Made by a program: the position numbers and the translations under genes. 64,000 nucleotides of DNA from Symsagittifera roscoffensis (lineage: Eukaryota > Xenacoelomorpha > Acoela > Convolutidae), in the NCBI RefSeq assembly GCF_963678635.1, contig NC_087065.1, positions 8,331,209 to 8,395,208 of the forward strand. The letters run 5' to 3'. The notes under the pieces are model-generated. The model saw only the letters and a program-made list of their open reading frames with translations, had not been told where the DNA came from and did no database searches. Shown piece by piece: positions 37,621-49,170 of the stretch; the stretch's first letter is position 1, and each line of letters starts with the position of its first letter.

Positions 37621-38160
37621 TTAGCGATAATTATTTCTATGAGGAGATTGAAAATAAATCCTTTTTTGATTGTGGTAGTTTGGATTCCTATTTTGTGAAC
37701 TATTTCGTGATCTATTATGGAAGTTGTTGTTATTTGTTCGTTGATAATTGGATCTGTTGTATGAATTATTTCTTGATCTACTGTTTTGGTAACTTTGATT
37801 TCGATTATTGGAATAACTCCTATTTCTATTGTTTGAATAGTTTCTGTTTCTATTGTATGATGAGTTTCGTGATCTATCGTTTGAATAGTGTCTCCTCCTA
37901 GAATTTGAATGGGAACTGGTATCAAACAATTCTGTTCTGTTTAAATTTGAGCGTGAATAGTTATTTCTATACTGATTGTTTTGACTAGTTGATCGACTAT
38001 ATCTATTTCGTGAGAAGTTTCGTGAATTTCTTTGTTCTGGTGATCTACCTCTATAACTAGAATTATAGGGTTATTGGTTTCTTGAGTAATTTGAGTTATT
38101 TGGAAGTGGTTTACCAGAGCTGTTATTACTATGTATTTTTTTGTTTGGTAAATTTTGGTC
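37621..38160 (-). pseudogene. Asn/Arg/Ser/Tyr-rich repeat region after the zinc knuckle
   Basis: Repeats of YSNNRNR/NRSRN type in one frame (37929-37621), continuing less regularly towards 38160. The same DNA is also open in a second frame with Ile/Thr-rich repeats, an effect of the repetitive codons. Probably a basic RNA-binding linker between gag and protease; function inferred only. Confidence 0.5.
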
Positions 38161-38165
38161 TCTTT

Positions 38166-39041
38166 TCAAGTATTGATAGTATGATTTATTTGGTTCTTTG
38201 TTTTTTTTTGTGGTTTGTTTTGGTTATCTTGTTGTTTTTGTCTACATTCGGCAATACTGTGTCCGTATCTTCGGCAATAAATACACCATTTTTTGAAAGA
38301 TGGTTTACCTTTGAAATTTGGGTTTTTCTCACATATGTTTAAAATTTCAGTGATTTTTCCAGTTAGATCTACATCTGAATCTTGTATGCTGTTTATATGT
38401 GTAGTATTTGTTTCGATTCTAATGACGTATTGTAGTTTAAGATTTTCTGTTTCTTCGACTTTCATTGTAATTTCTGCTTGTTCTAGTTTATCAACTAGTT
38501 TTTTGAATTCTAAATCTGGTTCTCGAATTAAGGAGGGATGTGATGCTCTCTTTTTAATAGCTATTTTCCTTAATTGGGGTGTTAGAGTCATCATTAAAAT
38601 TTCTGTCATCTTCGTGTTTTTATAATCATGGATGTTAAGTGAATATGCTTTTCGAACTAGTGTTTCGATTCGAACTGCCAATTGTTTAATTGTTTCGTTT
38701 GGTAGTCTGCGAATTTCATTACATAAAACTCTCTGATGTTGTTTATTTCTTTCAGAGTCAAACATTTTTGAAAAATCTTGTGTGAACCTTTTCCAATCTG
38801 TTTTTATATCTATAGGTAAAACTGAAAACCATTTTTGAGCTGCGCCATCAAGTGTTGTTTATATTAACGCTGTGCGTCTAGGTATCCAATTTTGGTGAAG
38901 TGGCGTATTAATTGGTTCAATTCCTGTATTTAAAATTAGATTTGCTGTGACTGTATTTAAATAATCTTTTACAGAGTTTTCAGGGTCTGTACCTGTAAAT
39001 ACCATCAATGGTTTATTTGATGTTATTGATGATCGATCCAT
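38166..39041 (-). pseudogene. gag: gag: capsid and nucleocapsid-like region
   Basis: First part (39041-38859) has MVFTGTDPENSVKDYLN, like a Gypsy capsid start. The following frame (38765-38166) is a charged helical region ending in a CCHC zinc knuckle CIYCRRYGHSIAEC (C-x2-C-x4-H-x4-C, near 38285). A stop and a frame change separate the two parts. Confidence 0.8.
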
Positions 39042-39048
39042 TAGTTAG

Positions 39049-41139
39049 TTATGGCTTCATTGTCATTTGTAGTGATTCTGCGGCATTTAGCGTTTGTAAA
39101 AATTTTGTAAGTTGATTTTGTGTTATTTCGTGTTGTTGTAAATAATATGGTAGTGGTATTTCATTTTTCATTTGTGTTGGTTGATAAGAATGCATAATGG
39201 CTGGGTTTTGCGATTGTGCTGGTTGATAGGATTGTGTGATTGGTTGATTTTGTATATTCATCGGTTGATAGCTTTGTGTATTAGCTAAATTTTGTGGGTG
39301 ATATTTTATATTTTGAGATAATTGATTTTGTCGAGGTTTTTGTGTACGATATTCTTTTGTGTATGGTGCAAAAGTATCTGGTTGATAATAATCGTCATCA
39401 TCTGAAGATAAATAATTTGATGTGTAATATGGTGTTTGTTGTTTATTCTTATTTTGTTGGAAAAATGGATAATTATAATAAATGGATAAATGGATGATCT
39501 TGAGAGAAATGTGGATAGTCATGAAAGCTTACTGAATTTGTTGATGTCATTGGAAAATTCGACTTTTGTGAAAATAAATGATTTTGCTTATGTATACGGG
39601 GAGGATGAGTTGTTTTCGATGGATTTACATAATTATAATTGTCTTCTGCGAAATTACTTCTAGTGATTGTTCTTTGTCTGTGTGTTGGTTTTGTCATTGG
39701 TCTATATGTCTGATAATCCATATGTGAATATTTTGGAGCAACCGAGGGTTTAACCGTAGATTGCAATGTTACTTGTGATAATGTTTAATTTTTAGGTTTT
39801 GGTGTTGTAGGGTTTGATTGTACTGGTGCAATACTTTGTTGTGTAGTTGCTACTATTGTTTCAACTACTTCTTCATTTACAAAATGTGATGGTGTTTGAA
39901 TATCTTGTTGTTTAAGGTTTCTAGTTCCATTCAAATTTTCTTGTTGTACAAGGGTTGAATTTAAGCTATTATTTTGTCTTCTATCAGTTAAAAATGAATT
40001 ATAGATTAAAGGTGTTGCATCTATTGTAAGTGGAAATACCTTTACATAGTCTTTGTGAATAGAAATCGTACTGATTGCTTGACTTGAGATGTCTATTGGA
40101 ATGTTCAGAAAAAATGGATGAGACCATTCAGGGTCCCCAATTTAATCTGATTGTTCTGCAATGACAGTGTCGTCATTGGTACTTTGAGGTCTAAAATTTT
40201 TTCTTGCTTGTGCAATTAAATCAATATTATGTGTAAAATAATTAATTATGAACCATGCTAAGATTTCTTGAAAATCGTGTTTACCATTTTGTGAAATTTC
40301 ATTGCTTGAAAAAGTTTCACGGATTGTATTTGAAAATGTTGAAAATGCGGCAATTTCATTTTTTACATTCGTGTGTCTTGATGTTTGAACTGGTGATGTA
40401 CTTTCAGTTCCTATTTTTTCTAATATGGATATATAATTTTATATTAGTGAAAAAACATCGTTAGTGAATATTGAATTTGCTCTCTGTGAATTTTGGTGTT
40501 GTATGTTTTTGATGTATTCTGCGAATACTTTTGAAAATTCGATGTCAACATCGTCTGTTTGAATAACATGTTTGATATGGAATTTACTTTCTGTACTGAG
40601 TTCTATGGTGTAGATTCTATATGGTTGTGTTAGGTTACATATTCATTTTAAATAATGGTCGATAATTTGTCTTTTGATTTTTAATTTTGGGAATTCTGCT
40701 TTACATGGGCTGATTCCTTGTTCAAACACATTTGCAATTAAGTTAGTACAAAATTGTATTTGTCCTCTATCTTCAGTGAGTGAATTTATGAGAAATGGCA
40801 AAACAGAATTTTCGTCTGGACTTTCATCACTTGGACTTTGGCTCAATTTTTCGTTTTATAACTGTCAGTGCGTAATGTTCAATGTGTCTGATTGGTTGGT
40901 TCCAATTGTATAAACGTACTGGTTCAATTTTGTATATCTTTTTTATTCTCCTTTGAAAATCTTTTCCTTATATTTTGTCTTTGTTTACTTATAATTTTCC
41001 TTTTTATTGTTTGTCGTTTTGTTCGAATGTATCCCATCGTTTGTTTGTGTGGTGTGATTACGAGATCGTATGTTTCGTTATTTATTTCGCAATTTTGTAA
41101 TACGATTGTTTGTTTATTTCCTAAATTGTTCAGTGACAT
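39049..41139 (-). pseudogene. Open-frame remnants upstream of the gag core
   Basis: A string of broken minus-strand frames (40924-41139, 40643-40846, 39473-39766, 39049-39522) precedes the gag core. One is basic, another has a Gln/Tyr/Pro-rich repeat of SYQPxxxQNQP type around 39180-39290. They could be a long N-terminal gag extension or a separate gene. No family recognised. Confidence 0.45.
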
Positions 41140-42429
41140 AAGGTTTAGGATGAAGGATGCAAGGTTTTTTATTTGTGAATATAATATCCTAGACTGTTAG
41201 TCCTTACGATTTTTTGGTTAGCCTCACTCGGGTTTATTTATTCAGGGTTGGAGAGAAAAGTATATGACTGTTACTTTCTCGTGACTATTCTAAGTTAAGG
41301 TGTTAACTTACTTAATTTTATTTAGGGGTAGTGATTGTGTTCAAGGGTTGGAGAATAGTAAATCGATCTACAAGGTTCGGTTATAATTAGAACGCGAGTA
41401 GTTCGTTAGGTACTATTTTAAACTAACTATGAATTAAGATTTAGCCTGGGTCAGGTAAGAGGGGGGTCAAGTGAAGGATGAATAACCAAAATTCTTCACT
41501 GTTTAGCCTAACTAGAATAGTTAGAGGGATTTGAAAAATTTCTATTAGTCCTGGGTCTTTGAAAGGGTTGGATAGTGAATCGACGTTTGAGGTCGTTAGA
41601 CACTTTATTAATAGGGTGGGGGAGAACAAAATTGTTTTATTTGATCCAAGGATAAGCCTTGATGATCAGATATAAATTTTAATGGTATAAAATGAATTAA
41701 GTTAGGTATTTAAGGAGATCCAAGGAAAGCCTTGATGATCTGTATTTAAGGTGCTGAGAAATTTAAGTTAAATAAAAATAAAATTTAGGATAAGCCTTTA
41801 AAAAAATTTTATGTTTTATTGATGGAAAGTTTGGTTTTTGATGATGTTAGTAGTTTTATTATTGCTATTATGGTTAGGTGATGAAGCTGGAGATGACATG
41901 ATGATTTGTATATACTAATAATTTATGATCATGTTAACTAATTTTTGTTTTTCTTTTAGTAAATATATGTTTCAGATATCTTTTTGAATCTTACTGCAGT
42001 TTTGGAGGAAACGATTTGAGATGTTTTTATCAACCGTTATTGTACAAAAGTAAATTTTGTATAGCGCCTGAAATAATCATTGAAGATTATTCTTCAAGGT
42101 TTTATGTTTGCAAATGAAAATCTAAATTCATTGCTAGTAAAATTCTAAATATAAAAGTTTGTTCTGGCTTTTGCCGTACGACCATGAAATTTAATGGTAA
42201 GTTTCTTCGTAGTCATAGATTGTCTCTTGTCCGAGGTTTTCTTCCAATTCCTGGTAGTTCTCGTATTGTACGTAATAGCGGCTCTGATCTATTAAGTCGT
42301 GGAGACATTTCAATTAAATTATTATCATGTAACATTTCGGAAATGTTTTTGTCTATTTCTAATCTATTTTGTTAGTTCTAAGCTAATTTGTTTTTTAAGG
42401 TCTTATTCAACACTTATGGTCGCACCAGA
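41140..42429 (-). other. Leader of the Gypsy element, no ORF seen
   Basis: About 1.3 kb between the 5' LTR and the first open frames. AT-rich; no coding signal recognised. Confidence 0.6.
42410..42429 (-). other. Candidate primer binding site
   Basis: On the minus strand, two bases after the 5' LTR, the sequence TGGTGCGACC follows. TGG complements the CCA end of a tRNA; the cognate tRNA is not identified and the match is short. Confidence 0.35.
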
Positions 42430-42840
42430 TGAGTTATGACCGAGGTTTAACTCACAGAGTAATTTCGGATAGGGTACACCGTCTGCTCGTCAAGCTATCT
42501 TATTTTCGGCCGGATAGATTCGTGCAACTTCTTAGTCTAATACCAATCCTAATCTTACTCTTATATCTACTAGTCTCAGGGTGTTTAACTAGTCTCTGCT
42601 GGGCTCAGTAGATCTAGAGTAAACTGGCTGATTGCGATAGCTAGAAGGTCTCTTGGAGAGGTAACTTATTTGTAAGTTAAATTCAATTCTCTCTGGTGCT
42701 GAAATTACAAGTATTTTCAGCACTTACAAAAAAGTGGGTTGTTAGTTAGATGGATTATGATTGGTTAATATTAAGTATTTTATAGTTATAAAATATCCAA
42801 TTTATAACCAATAATAAACTGTAGTTTAGATCTGGTTCCA
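42430..42840 (-). repeat. 5' LTR of the Gypsy element
   Basis: 411 bp; on the minus strand it starts TGGAACCAGATC and ends GGTCATAACTCA. Contains a near-perfect 13-bp-arm inverted repeat (GTGCTGAAATTAC...). Confidence 0.92.
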
Positions 42841-43780
42841 CTTTTCTTGTTATGTTTTGCCGAACTTGCGGATCAAATGGCTTATTCGCAAGCTACTCTT
42901 TTTGCGGACGATACAACTTTTTGAGCAACCACAAAACAAATCCCCGGGCGTTCAAATTTCAGATACGATATAAAAATGTTCAGACGACTGGTGCAAAGTA
43001 GATAAAATATCCATTCAAAGTTCCAAACGCCTGTATATATGTTTTGGCAAATTGCGTCCGCCGATAGAGCTTAACATTTAATTGCAAAAATTACAGGATT
43101 GCAGTTAATTTGAATATGTCGAAGTTTTCACTGATAAAAAACTGACTTTAACTCCTCATATTGATCAAGTATGCAAAAAAACGGCAAAATTCAACAGTAC
43201 TCCATCAAGCGTGAATTTTGATTTCCAAGACATCTCTCATGTTTTTCTATAATGTTTACCTCAAATCAGTTATAAACACTGGAATTCTGATTTATGGGTT
43301 TCCATCTAAAACCTTTCTTAGAAGAATTAATTTAATGCAAAAACAAATTTTAAGAACACTTTTTTTCAAACGAAAAGTTGATGAAACAAAATGATTTTTG
43401 CTGGAATACAACATTGATATTGATATCGAAATCTTTCTTAAACAATTTTTCACAGAGGTGGTTTTACAAAATCTTGGAATTTTTGTTAGGTTCTTACTTG
43501 ATTTTGATTTTATCGAAATGAGGCAAGGAACTCGATCAAAAGTTAAGACTTATGAATCTGCCAGTAGTATGCACTGAAACTAAAAAAGAGACTTTACGTA
43601 TTTTACTCATGATAGCGCACATTTTTTAAAAAATATTCGAACTACTGCCTGATAAATGTTTGAAAATACAAGTTGGTCAACGCTATCTTTACTTCAGAAT
43701 CTTGAGAGAGATTTTACAAAAAGATAATGAAACCTTAACGCAACTATTCTTTTTTGAAACTTGCACGTTCTGTTTGGAGT
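42841..43780 (+). pseudogene. LINE reverse transcriptase, 3' piece
   Basis: Starts directly at the LTR boundary and within 75 bases reads ATLFADDTTF, the catalytic FADD box of non-LTR RTs. Then follow FTDKKLTLTPHIDQVCKK (about 43120) and YLKSVINTGILIYGFPSK (about 43255), typical of the region after the RT. Several frameshifts. Together with 27790-28394 it is one element interrupted by the LTR retrotransposon. Confidence 0.82.
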
Positions 43781-43859
43781 TTTTTCTTTGTATTTTATTA
43801 TCACTTTTTCTACGGCATTAAGTCAAGAACAAATGTGCTCGTCTTGATGTTTGTTGAAA

Positions 43860-44786
43860 ACTGAAATTTTCGATATTTTCGTTGAGTGATGTTATGATAG
43901 TCATGTAATTCAAATATTCATCTTCTTGGATCATTGTTTAAAATTTTATTGAGCTGAGCTGTATCAGCTGGAACATTGGTTTTTCTGGAAATCTAATTTT
44001 AAAGTTCGAAGTGAATTGGGTCTTTTCCATATCGTCTTACAAGAAAAGTCTAGAAAGTTTTGACTGACGAATTTAAAATCTCGAAGTTTACCAAAATTGC
44101 AAGATTTGGACACAGAATTACAATTTTTTCAATTTGAATGGACTTTGCATAATGGAAGACGTAACATTTTTCTAAGTTATTGTTCAGATATTAAAAAATG
44201 AATCATATAGAATATCGTAGGAAAGAAAACACTTGGAAAAACAATCAAAAAGTTAGAAAAAAAGAAGTATGAACAACCAGTTGCTTTTATCCGCTCGGTT
44301 TTGTCTTATGTCGAGACGCTCAAAAATGTGTATCTTTTTTGACGAATGCACTTAAGTAAATGAACGTTCAGAAATTGAATGAAATTCTCAGATTTTTTTT
44401 AGTTGGTTAAGGTAAATGTATTTCAATTAGAATAAGAATATTTTTTTTCTTTGTACCTGTATTGTTTTGTACCCGAACATAAATTGGAAAGTAATGGACT
44501 AAAAATTTCCTTTTGGAGGTCTAATTGAATCTGAAATTCTTGTATGGATTATTTTTCTGCGAATTCCAAAGCGTTCAGACTTATTTCAGTTCTTCATGAT
44601 GCAGCTGGATCTGTGAAGTCTAATACGAATAAGAGCCCTGGTTTTTGTTATACTGTACCTAGATTTTCTAGTTCTTGTTTTCTTAGTCATGTGACTAGAT
44701 TGCTTTTCTGTTTTTATATTTAAATTTTTGCTTCAACAGTGTATGCATTGTTCGATTCTTAGTCTTTTCAAACAAAAATTTAAACA
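43860..44786 (+). other. Unit head, no gene recognised
   Basis: About 0.9 kb conserved in all three units (also 52831-53764 and 56968-57901). Broken frames only. A short stretch reading FQFEWTLHNGRRNIFLSY near 44130 suggests decayed coding sequence of unknown kind. Confidence 0.5.
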
Positions 44787-45373
44787 GTGAATATCATGAG
44801 TCTGGTTGTTTTAGATATTGAGTGTATTGAAAACAAAATAGTGAAAGAATTAGGAGTTTATATATTGGAGTTTATAGAATTGTGGGCTGTTCTTTTCTTC
44901 CACTCAAAAATTTCAAAGCAACATCTCAATCTGCGTGTACGAAGCATCTTCATGAAATCAACTGGAGCAGTGATTATGAAAAAAATACTGCCCATTTTGT
45001 CATGCAAAAACTACACGAGGAATAAATTTGCCACGAGGAAAACTACAGGATCTCCGAAAAGTAGCCCTAATAAAATATCGAAGAAAAATATCAGAACTCA
45101 CACGAAGAAAAACTTCAAGGCATAAAAGGAGAACTGATTTTAAAAAATTTGGGAAAAAAGCAAGAAAAACAGGTGATTGTACTAAAAGACTTTGATTATA
45201 CTTACAGTGCTGTAAATGCGAGGTTGAAAACGAGTAACAATAAGCACCTTATTAATCTAACTTTGAAATCTTCTAGAGTCAAAACTAAGTCAGTCACACA
45301 GTATCACATCGGACAATCGAGATACAAAAGAATCTATTGCAGACTTTGTGTATGCACTAAAGCGAAAAAGTAC
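44787..45373 (+). pseudogene. Exonuclease-like virus-like gene, unit 1
   Basis: Starts (ATG 44796) with LVVLDIECIENKIVKELGVY; the D-x-E in an acidic beta-strand context resembles a DEDD/DnaQ-type 3'-5' exonuclease. A frameshift soon after is visible because a second frame continues with SFLPLKNFKATSQ and HLHEINWSSDYEK. The next open frame (45149-45373) is basic and unassigned. From memory this resembles multi-copy genes of integrated DNA viruses in invertebrates; the nuclease role is inference. Confidence 0.45.
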
Positions 45374-45423
45374 TGATTTTCCAGATTTTTGTTTTACACT
45401 TTTTGGAAGGAACCCAAATTCCA

Positions 45424-45915
45424 ACTAAACTTGTTATCAAGAAGAAGTCCGAAGCAAAAGTCAGAGGAATTTGGACCAAAATTTGAAAAGGTAGGTTTCA
45501 ACATATGTTTTAGGGATAGAGCGGCGTACGGTTCTGTGCGAAACTTAGGTAAAGCCAGCGGTTTATTAAAAAGGAAAGTAGAACTAAATTTAAAAATTTT
45601 TGTCCTCCAATCAGACGTTTCCGAAGCCCGAAATATATCAATGAAATTTGTTGTTTGGACTTGGCTTTCGAGGACAAACTAGGGAGTCAAATCAATAGTT
45701 GTCATTAGGAGTCATTTATTTATTGGTTGCTGTTGATGTTTTTTCGCGTTTTTTCAGAGTTCAAACATTGATAACAAAATAAGCCAAAGACACTTAGCTT
45801 GTTTTCAAAAAAAGATTTCTCGAAAATTGATTTATCAAGAAGAAGGCCAAAGCAAAAGAGGCATTTGGATCCCTTTCAAAATCTGAAAAGGTAAGTCTTT
45901 ACATAAATGTTCAGA
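45424..45915 (+). repeat. Diverged 90-bp direct repeat around the integrase fragment, unit 1
   Basis: TTATCAAGAAGAAG...AGCAAAAG...TTTGAAAAGGTAGGT at 45424-45512 recurs diverged at 45829-45915. The same pair exists in unit 3 (about 58545-58620 and 58945-59015). Both copies end in a donor-like AAAAGGTAAGT (AAAAGGTAGGT in the first unit 1 copy). Confidence 0.6.
45525..45840 (+). pseudogene. Retroviral-type (rve) integrase fragment, unit 1
   Basis: GKASGLLKRKVELNL lies in one frame and KYINEICCLDLAFEDKL (first catalytic D) in the next. Then YLLVAVDVFSRFFRVQT, the second beta-strand of the rve fold, follows in a third. Stops lie between. The second D and the E are missing because the sequence jumps at about 45840. 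This c-integrase type is characteristic of Polinton/Maverick-like elements and some Ginger transposons. Confidence 0.7.
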
Positions 45916-46029
45916 TTAAAGGTATTTTTTTAAGTTTAATTTCTATCGAAATATTGTCATGGATTCGTTTGCTGTATAGCTAGTTTCTAACGTTTCGTTT
46001 AACTGTTACCCGGATAACAGTATTAGTTA

Positions 46030-46760
46030 CTTTACAAATTTGCTAGCCGACAAATACATTTGAAAGGAAAATGGGAGGTTGCTATTTTAGAAAAATCATA
46101 CCCTTCTTTGTTCAAAAATGTTGCTGAGGGAAAGTTTACATTCGTAAGTAGCAGAAAAAATTCTGAGGAGAAAAGGAAGAGTGAACCGATGGATATTGAA
46201 CCATGATTGTATCCAAGTTTAGTTGTTATAGTTATAGCCATGATTAAAAAAATTCGAGAACGTCTAGGTGCTCCTGCATTTGATTAAAGCGGAATACAAG
46301 TTTATGAAAATGAAACTACACATAAGATAGCCGTTTATTTACCTGAGGATCACTCAGTGTTTTTTATTCAAAGTTATGATTTGAGTCACATTTTTGATTG
46401 TAAATTAGCATAAAATCAAACAGGATTTATAACGAGTGTAAAAAAACCATATTAGCCTCACTATTTTTACGACATTTTAAGAAGACATTTTTTGATGACG
46501 TATAGTGATATCAAAGAATATAAAAACGTCGGTGATACAAAATTTTTTTAATCTCTTAAATAAAAAACTAGAGACAACATATCTACAGGACAGTACATGA
46601 AATATCAACCATTTACAAGTTTAAAATTTTTTTTCCCATGGTATCAAGATAGAACTAAGAGATTGTATAGGCGAAAAAATCTAGCTTTTTTCCGTAGGAA
46701 CTACACGAGTTATTCTCTTGCTCTGCAAGATTTCGATTAGTCAATTTCGATTTATAGTCC
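46030..46760 (+). pseudogene. Virus-like structural-protein-like gene, unit 1
   Basis: Frames read YFTNLLADKYI, then KGKWEVAILEKSYPSLFK and AEGKFTFVSSRKN (about 46060-46150), and at the end STGQYMKYQPFTSLKF and ELRDCIGEKI...FSVGTTRVILLLCK. A dozen breaks. I associate this pattern with a multi-copy protein next to capsid-like genes in invertebrate Polinton-like elements (possibly a minor capsid or penton protein); identity not verified. Confidence 0.4.
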
Positions 46761-46914
46761 ATACAAAATCGTTGCTCAAACTTTAGCTGATTTTCCCATT
46801 TTCGAGGACATGGAAGACAACGTGGAAAAAGTTTTGGTGCTCTTGCGCAAACTTTTGAGAGAACTGCAATCCCCTTCTTTAAAAAAATAAATAGTCACAG
46901 CTGCAACAAGAATT

Positions 46915-47133
46915 TGAGTAGATTTGTTCGAAGTCGCTGCTCCAGAGATTGGGGAAGTTGTTAGAGGGCGCAAAAAACTCAAAACGTGCAAAAGATGCGG
47001 GAACAAAAATAGTTTGGAAACAATTGGAAGGTGGAAAAAAGAAATCCAAGCGTGGAACAAAAAGAACCAGATTACTCGAAAAATAGATATAAAACCAGTC
47101 GCTCTCGCTAAGACATTTTTACAAAAAAAGTGA
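46915..47133 (+). pseudogene. Small basic virus-like protein, unit 1
   Basis: EVAAPEIGEVVRGRKKLK followed by a Lys-rich tail. Short basic proteins of this kind sit beside capsid genes in adenovirus-like and Polinton-like elements, where they may bind DNA (inference). Confidence 0.45.
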
Positions 47134-47179
47134 GTATAAATCAAAGTGGTCATTCAATTTCTGTATAGAGTTTTACAAA

Positions 47180-48475
47180 CTCTTCGTTGGAGTTTTGATA
47201 AAGTCCCAGTTTTGGAAACGATTGTGGCATCTTACTCACAAGAAGGGTTCCCCAGTACTTATCAAGATGAAAGCAGTTTTGAGTTTGATTTTGAATTTGA
47301 AACTAATCGTAATCTCTACTTAGATATGCGTGATACCCTACTTAATTTAAAGCTTCAAATATTCAAGAAAAGGTAGTTTGATGCTTTCAAGAGAGAAAAA
47401 ACAGAACATAAAGCAAAATCCAAGGATGATTCAGATCAGCAACCAAAACCTTACTTAATTTATGTAAACATTCTCTTGCTGTCTCTTTTCTCCAATTGTG
47501 AAGATTTTTTAACAATACAGTGGCTTACAACGCCAATGGATTATATCCTCATAAGGCACCAACACCGAACGAATTCAACTCGTCGACCGTGAGTGATAAA
47601 GGAATACTTGCTTGTCATGAAGACAATTTTGAAGATATTCCTGATGCATTTGATATGCATCCGCTCACTGATAGAGCAAGTTCCTTTGAAGCAGTGATAA
47701 CTTTTTCACTCTATGGGAGGCTCGCCCTTGATTTATGTTCTTGCAAAACATTGTTACTACCAAATACCAAAGTTCGAAATAAAGTAATTCGAGCTAGTCC
47801 TAATTTTTACATGCCATCTGATAATCCAAATTTCAGTCTGAAAATTGTTGATTGTTTGCTAAATTACTAGAAAAATTTCCGTTGGTGAACCTAATCATTA
47901 TTACTTGCAATGGAATCTGGAAAGAGAACCTGCTCAAAACAATTAAATGGAAACTGTAGCAAGAACTTTTATCATTCAACCTCGTCAAAACCAACTCATA
48001 CAGAAAATTATATTCAATAACGCTCCAAAGATAGAATAGCAGTTGCAATGAACCCAGATTCAGCTGTAACCGCATATTTCATAAAAATCCTTTCAAATAT
48101 TAACATTTTCAATTGAGAGAGATTTGAACTAATCGGGGCGCAAGAGTAATTGTGCCAATAGACACAACTTCTCCTTGTCACCCCTTTGTAACAACAATGA
48201 AAGCAATGCAATTTAACAAAAATGTTCCAGCTCTTCCTATGGAGGTATTTCAAAGTCACTAATTTCTTGTTTTTGACCTGTCTTTACTACAGGATGTAGC
48301 TGAACAGTTGCATTAACCAGAACCGAGTGGAGAAAGCTTGATATCGGAAATGTTTTTTCGTTTTCCCTTGGAGCAAGTAACGGAAGTGATATTCTTAAGA
48401 GAAAGACTTTCAAGTGTTCAAATTGACAAATTCGGAACAGTCGCTAAAAATGTTTCTATTTTTGAGTTTTAAGGT
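47180..48475 (+). pseudogene. Capsid-like gene (F54H12.2-like family), unit 1
   Basis: Successive frames read YLDMRDTLLNLKLQIFKKR (about 47320), a 116-codon open stretch 47520-47870 with AFDMHPLTDRASSF and NPNFSLKIVDCLL, then SPCHPFVTTMKAMQFN (about 48170). A final open block reads FPLEQVTEVIFLRERL and VQIDKFGTVAKNV (to about 48465). This matches, from memory, the multi-copy invertebrate genes annotated as F54H12.2-like, which I take to be capsid proteins of integrated DNA viruses. Several frameshifts, dead. Confidence 0.55.
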
Positions 48476-48854
48476 TCCTCAAAAAATATTTTAAATTTTC
48501 TAGGGACATTTCATTGTTGTTGTATCTGTACTGTATAATTTTTTTTCTTCAGACCTATATCTCCAGAAAAAAAGACATTTAAGGCTGTTTAATTGAAAAC
48601 ACGAGAAGTTCATAAGACTTGTGTATAGACTTTGTTGATTCAATACCTTGTGCATGTAAGTGTTTATTCTTAATTTTCTTATCTTAATTTGCACAATCGA
48701 TTAATCAGTTTCATTGTTCGTTCAAACAAATTTTTGAAAAAATTTCTGAGCTCAGGTTCAAGTACATGGGATCTTACCCCTCTGATAACTACCTCAATTA
48801 ACAAAATAATCTTTTGCAATCATCAACTCCAAGCAATGATAGAGGAGAACACTG

Positions 48855-49170
48855 ATTCATGATAGCTCAACTAGACCAAATTTACTACTTGGCTGATTCT
48901 TTTGGTAAAAAAAACAACTTATTTCTCTCTGATAAAAAAGTATTAGCGGAATTTGCAAAAAAAAACTGATAACTTGTGTGGATTTTACGCAGTTTATCCA
49001 GCATTTATTTTTTTTACATTTCACCAGAGAAACTTGAATCATTTTCGTGATGTGCAAGTTTTTAGTTTTATTTGTAATTTTATGTCAATTTGTAGTTTTT
49101 TAATTGTATGGGTAATTTCTTGCTGTAACTTTACTATACGATGTAGTGATTTATATAATATCTTATTAAA
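48855..49170 (+). pseudogene. Cysteine-protease-like virus-like gene, unit 1 copy a
   Basis: Frames read IAQLDQIYYLADSFGKKN, then after a shift (48953-49174) TDNLCGFYAVYPAFIFFTF and VFSFICNFM. A Cys-Gly in this hydrophobic context resembles the nucleophile region of adenain-type proteases of Polinton-like elements. Family assignment is tentative. Confidence 0.4.

Larger units (their letters stand above)
28395..42840 (-). mobile_element. Ty3/Gypsy-type LTR retrotransposon, 14.4 kb, degenerate
   Basis: Bounded by two direct LTRs with TG...CA ends (28395-28797 and 42430-42840) and a 4-bp CTTT target duplication (28391-28394, 42841-42844). Coding order on the minus strand is gag, protease, RT, RNase H, integrase, then an additional ORF, which is the Ty3/Gypsy order. 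The LTRs differ at roughly 26 of about 402 aligned positions plus one 8-9 bp indel. Frames are broken by many stops and shifts. Unusually long for a Gypsy element because of long regions before gag and after integrase. Confidence 0.93.

Noticed and set aside
37488-37925. 145-codon Ile/Thr-rich minus-strand frame
   Set aside because: Alternative frame of the Asn/Arg/Ser-rich region; the basic frame fits the position after a zinc knuckle better.
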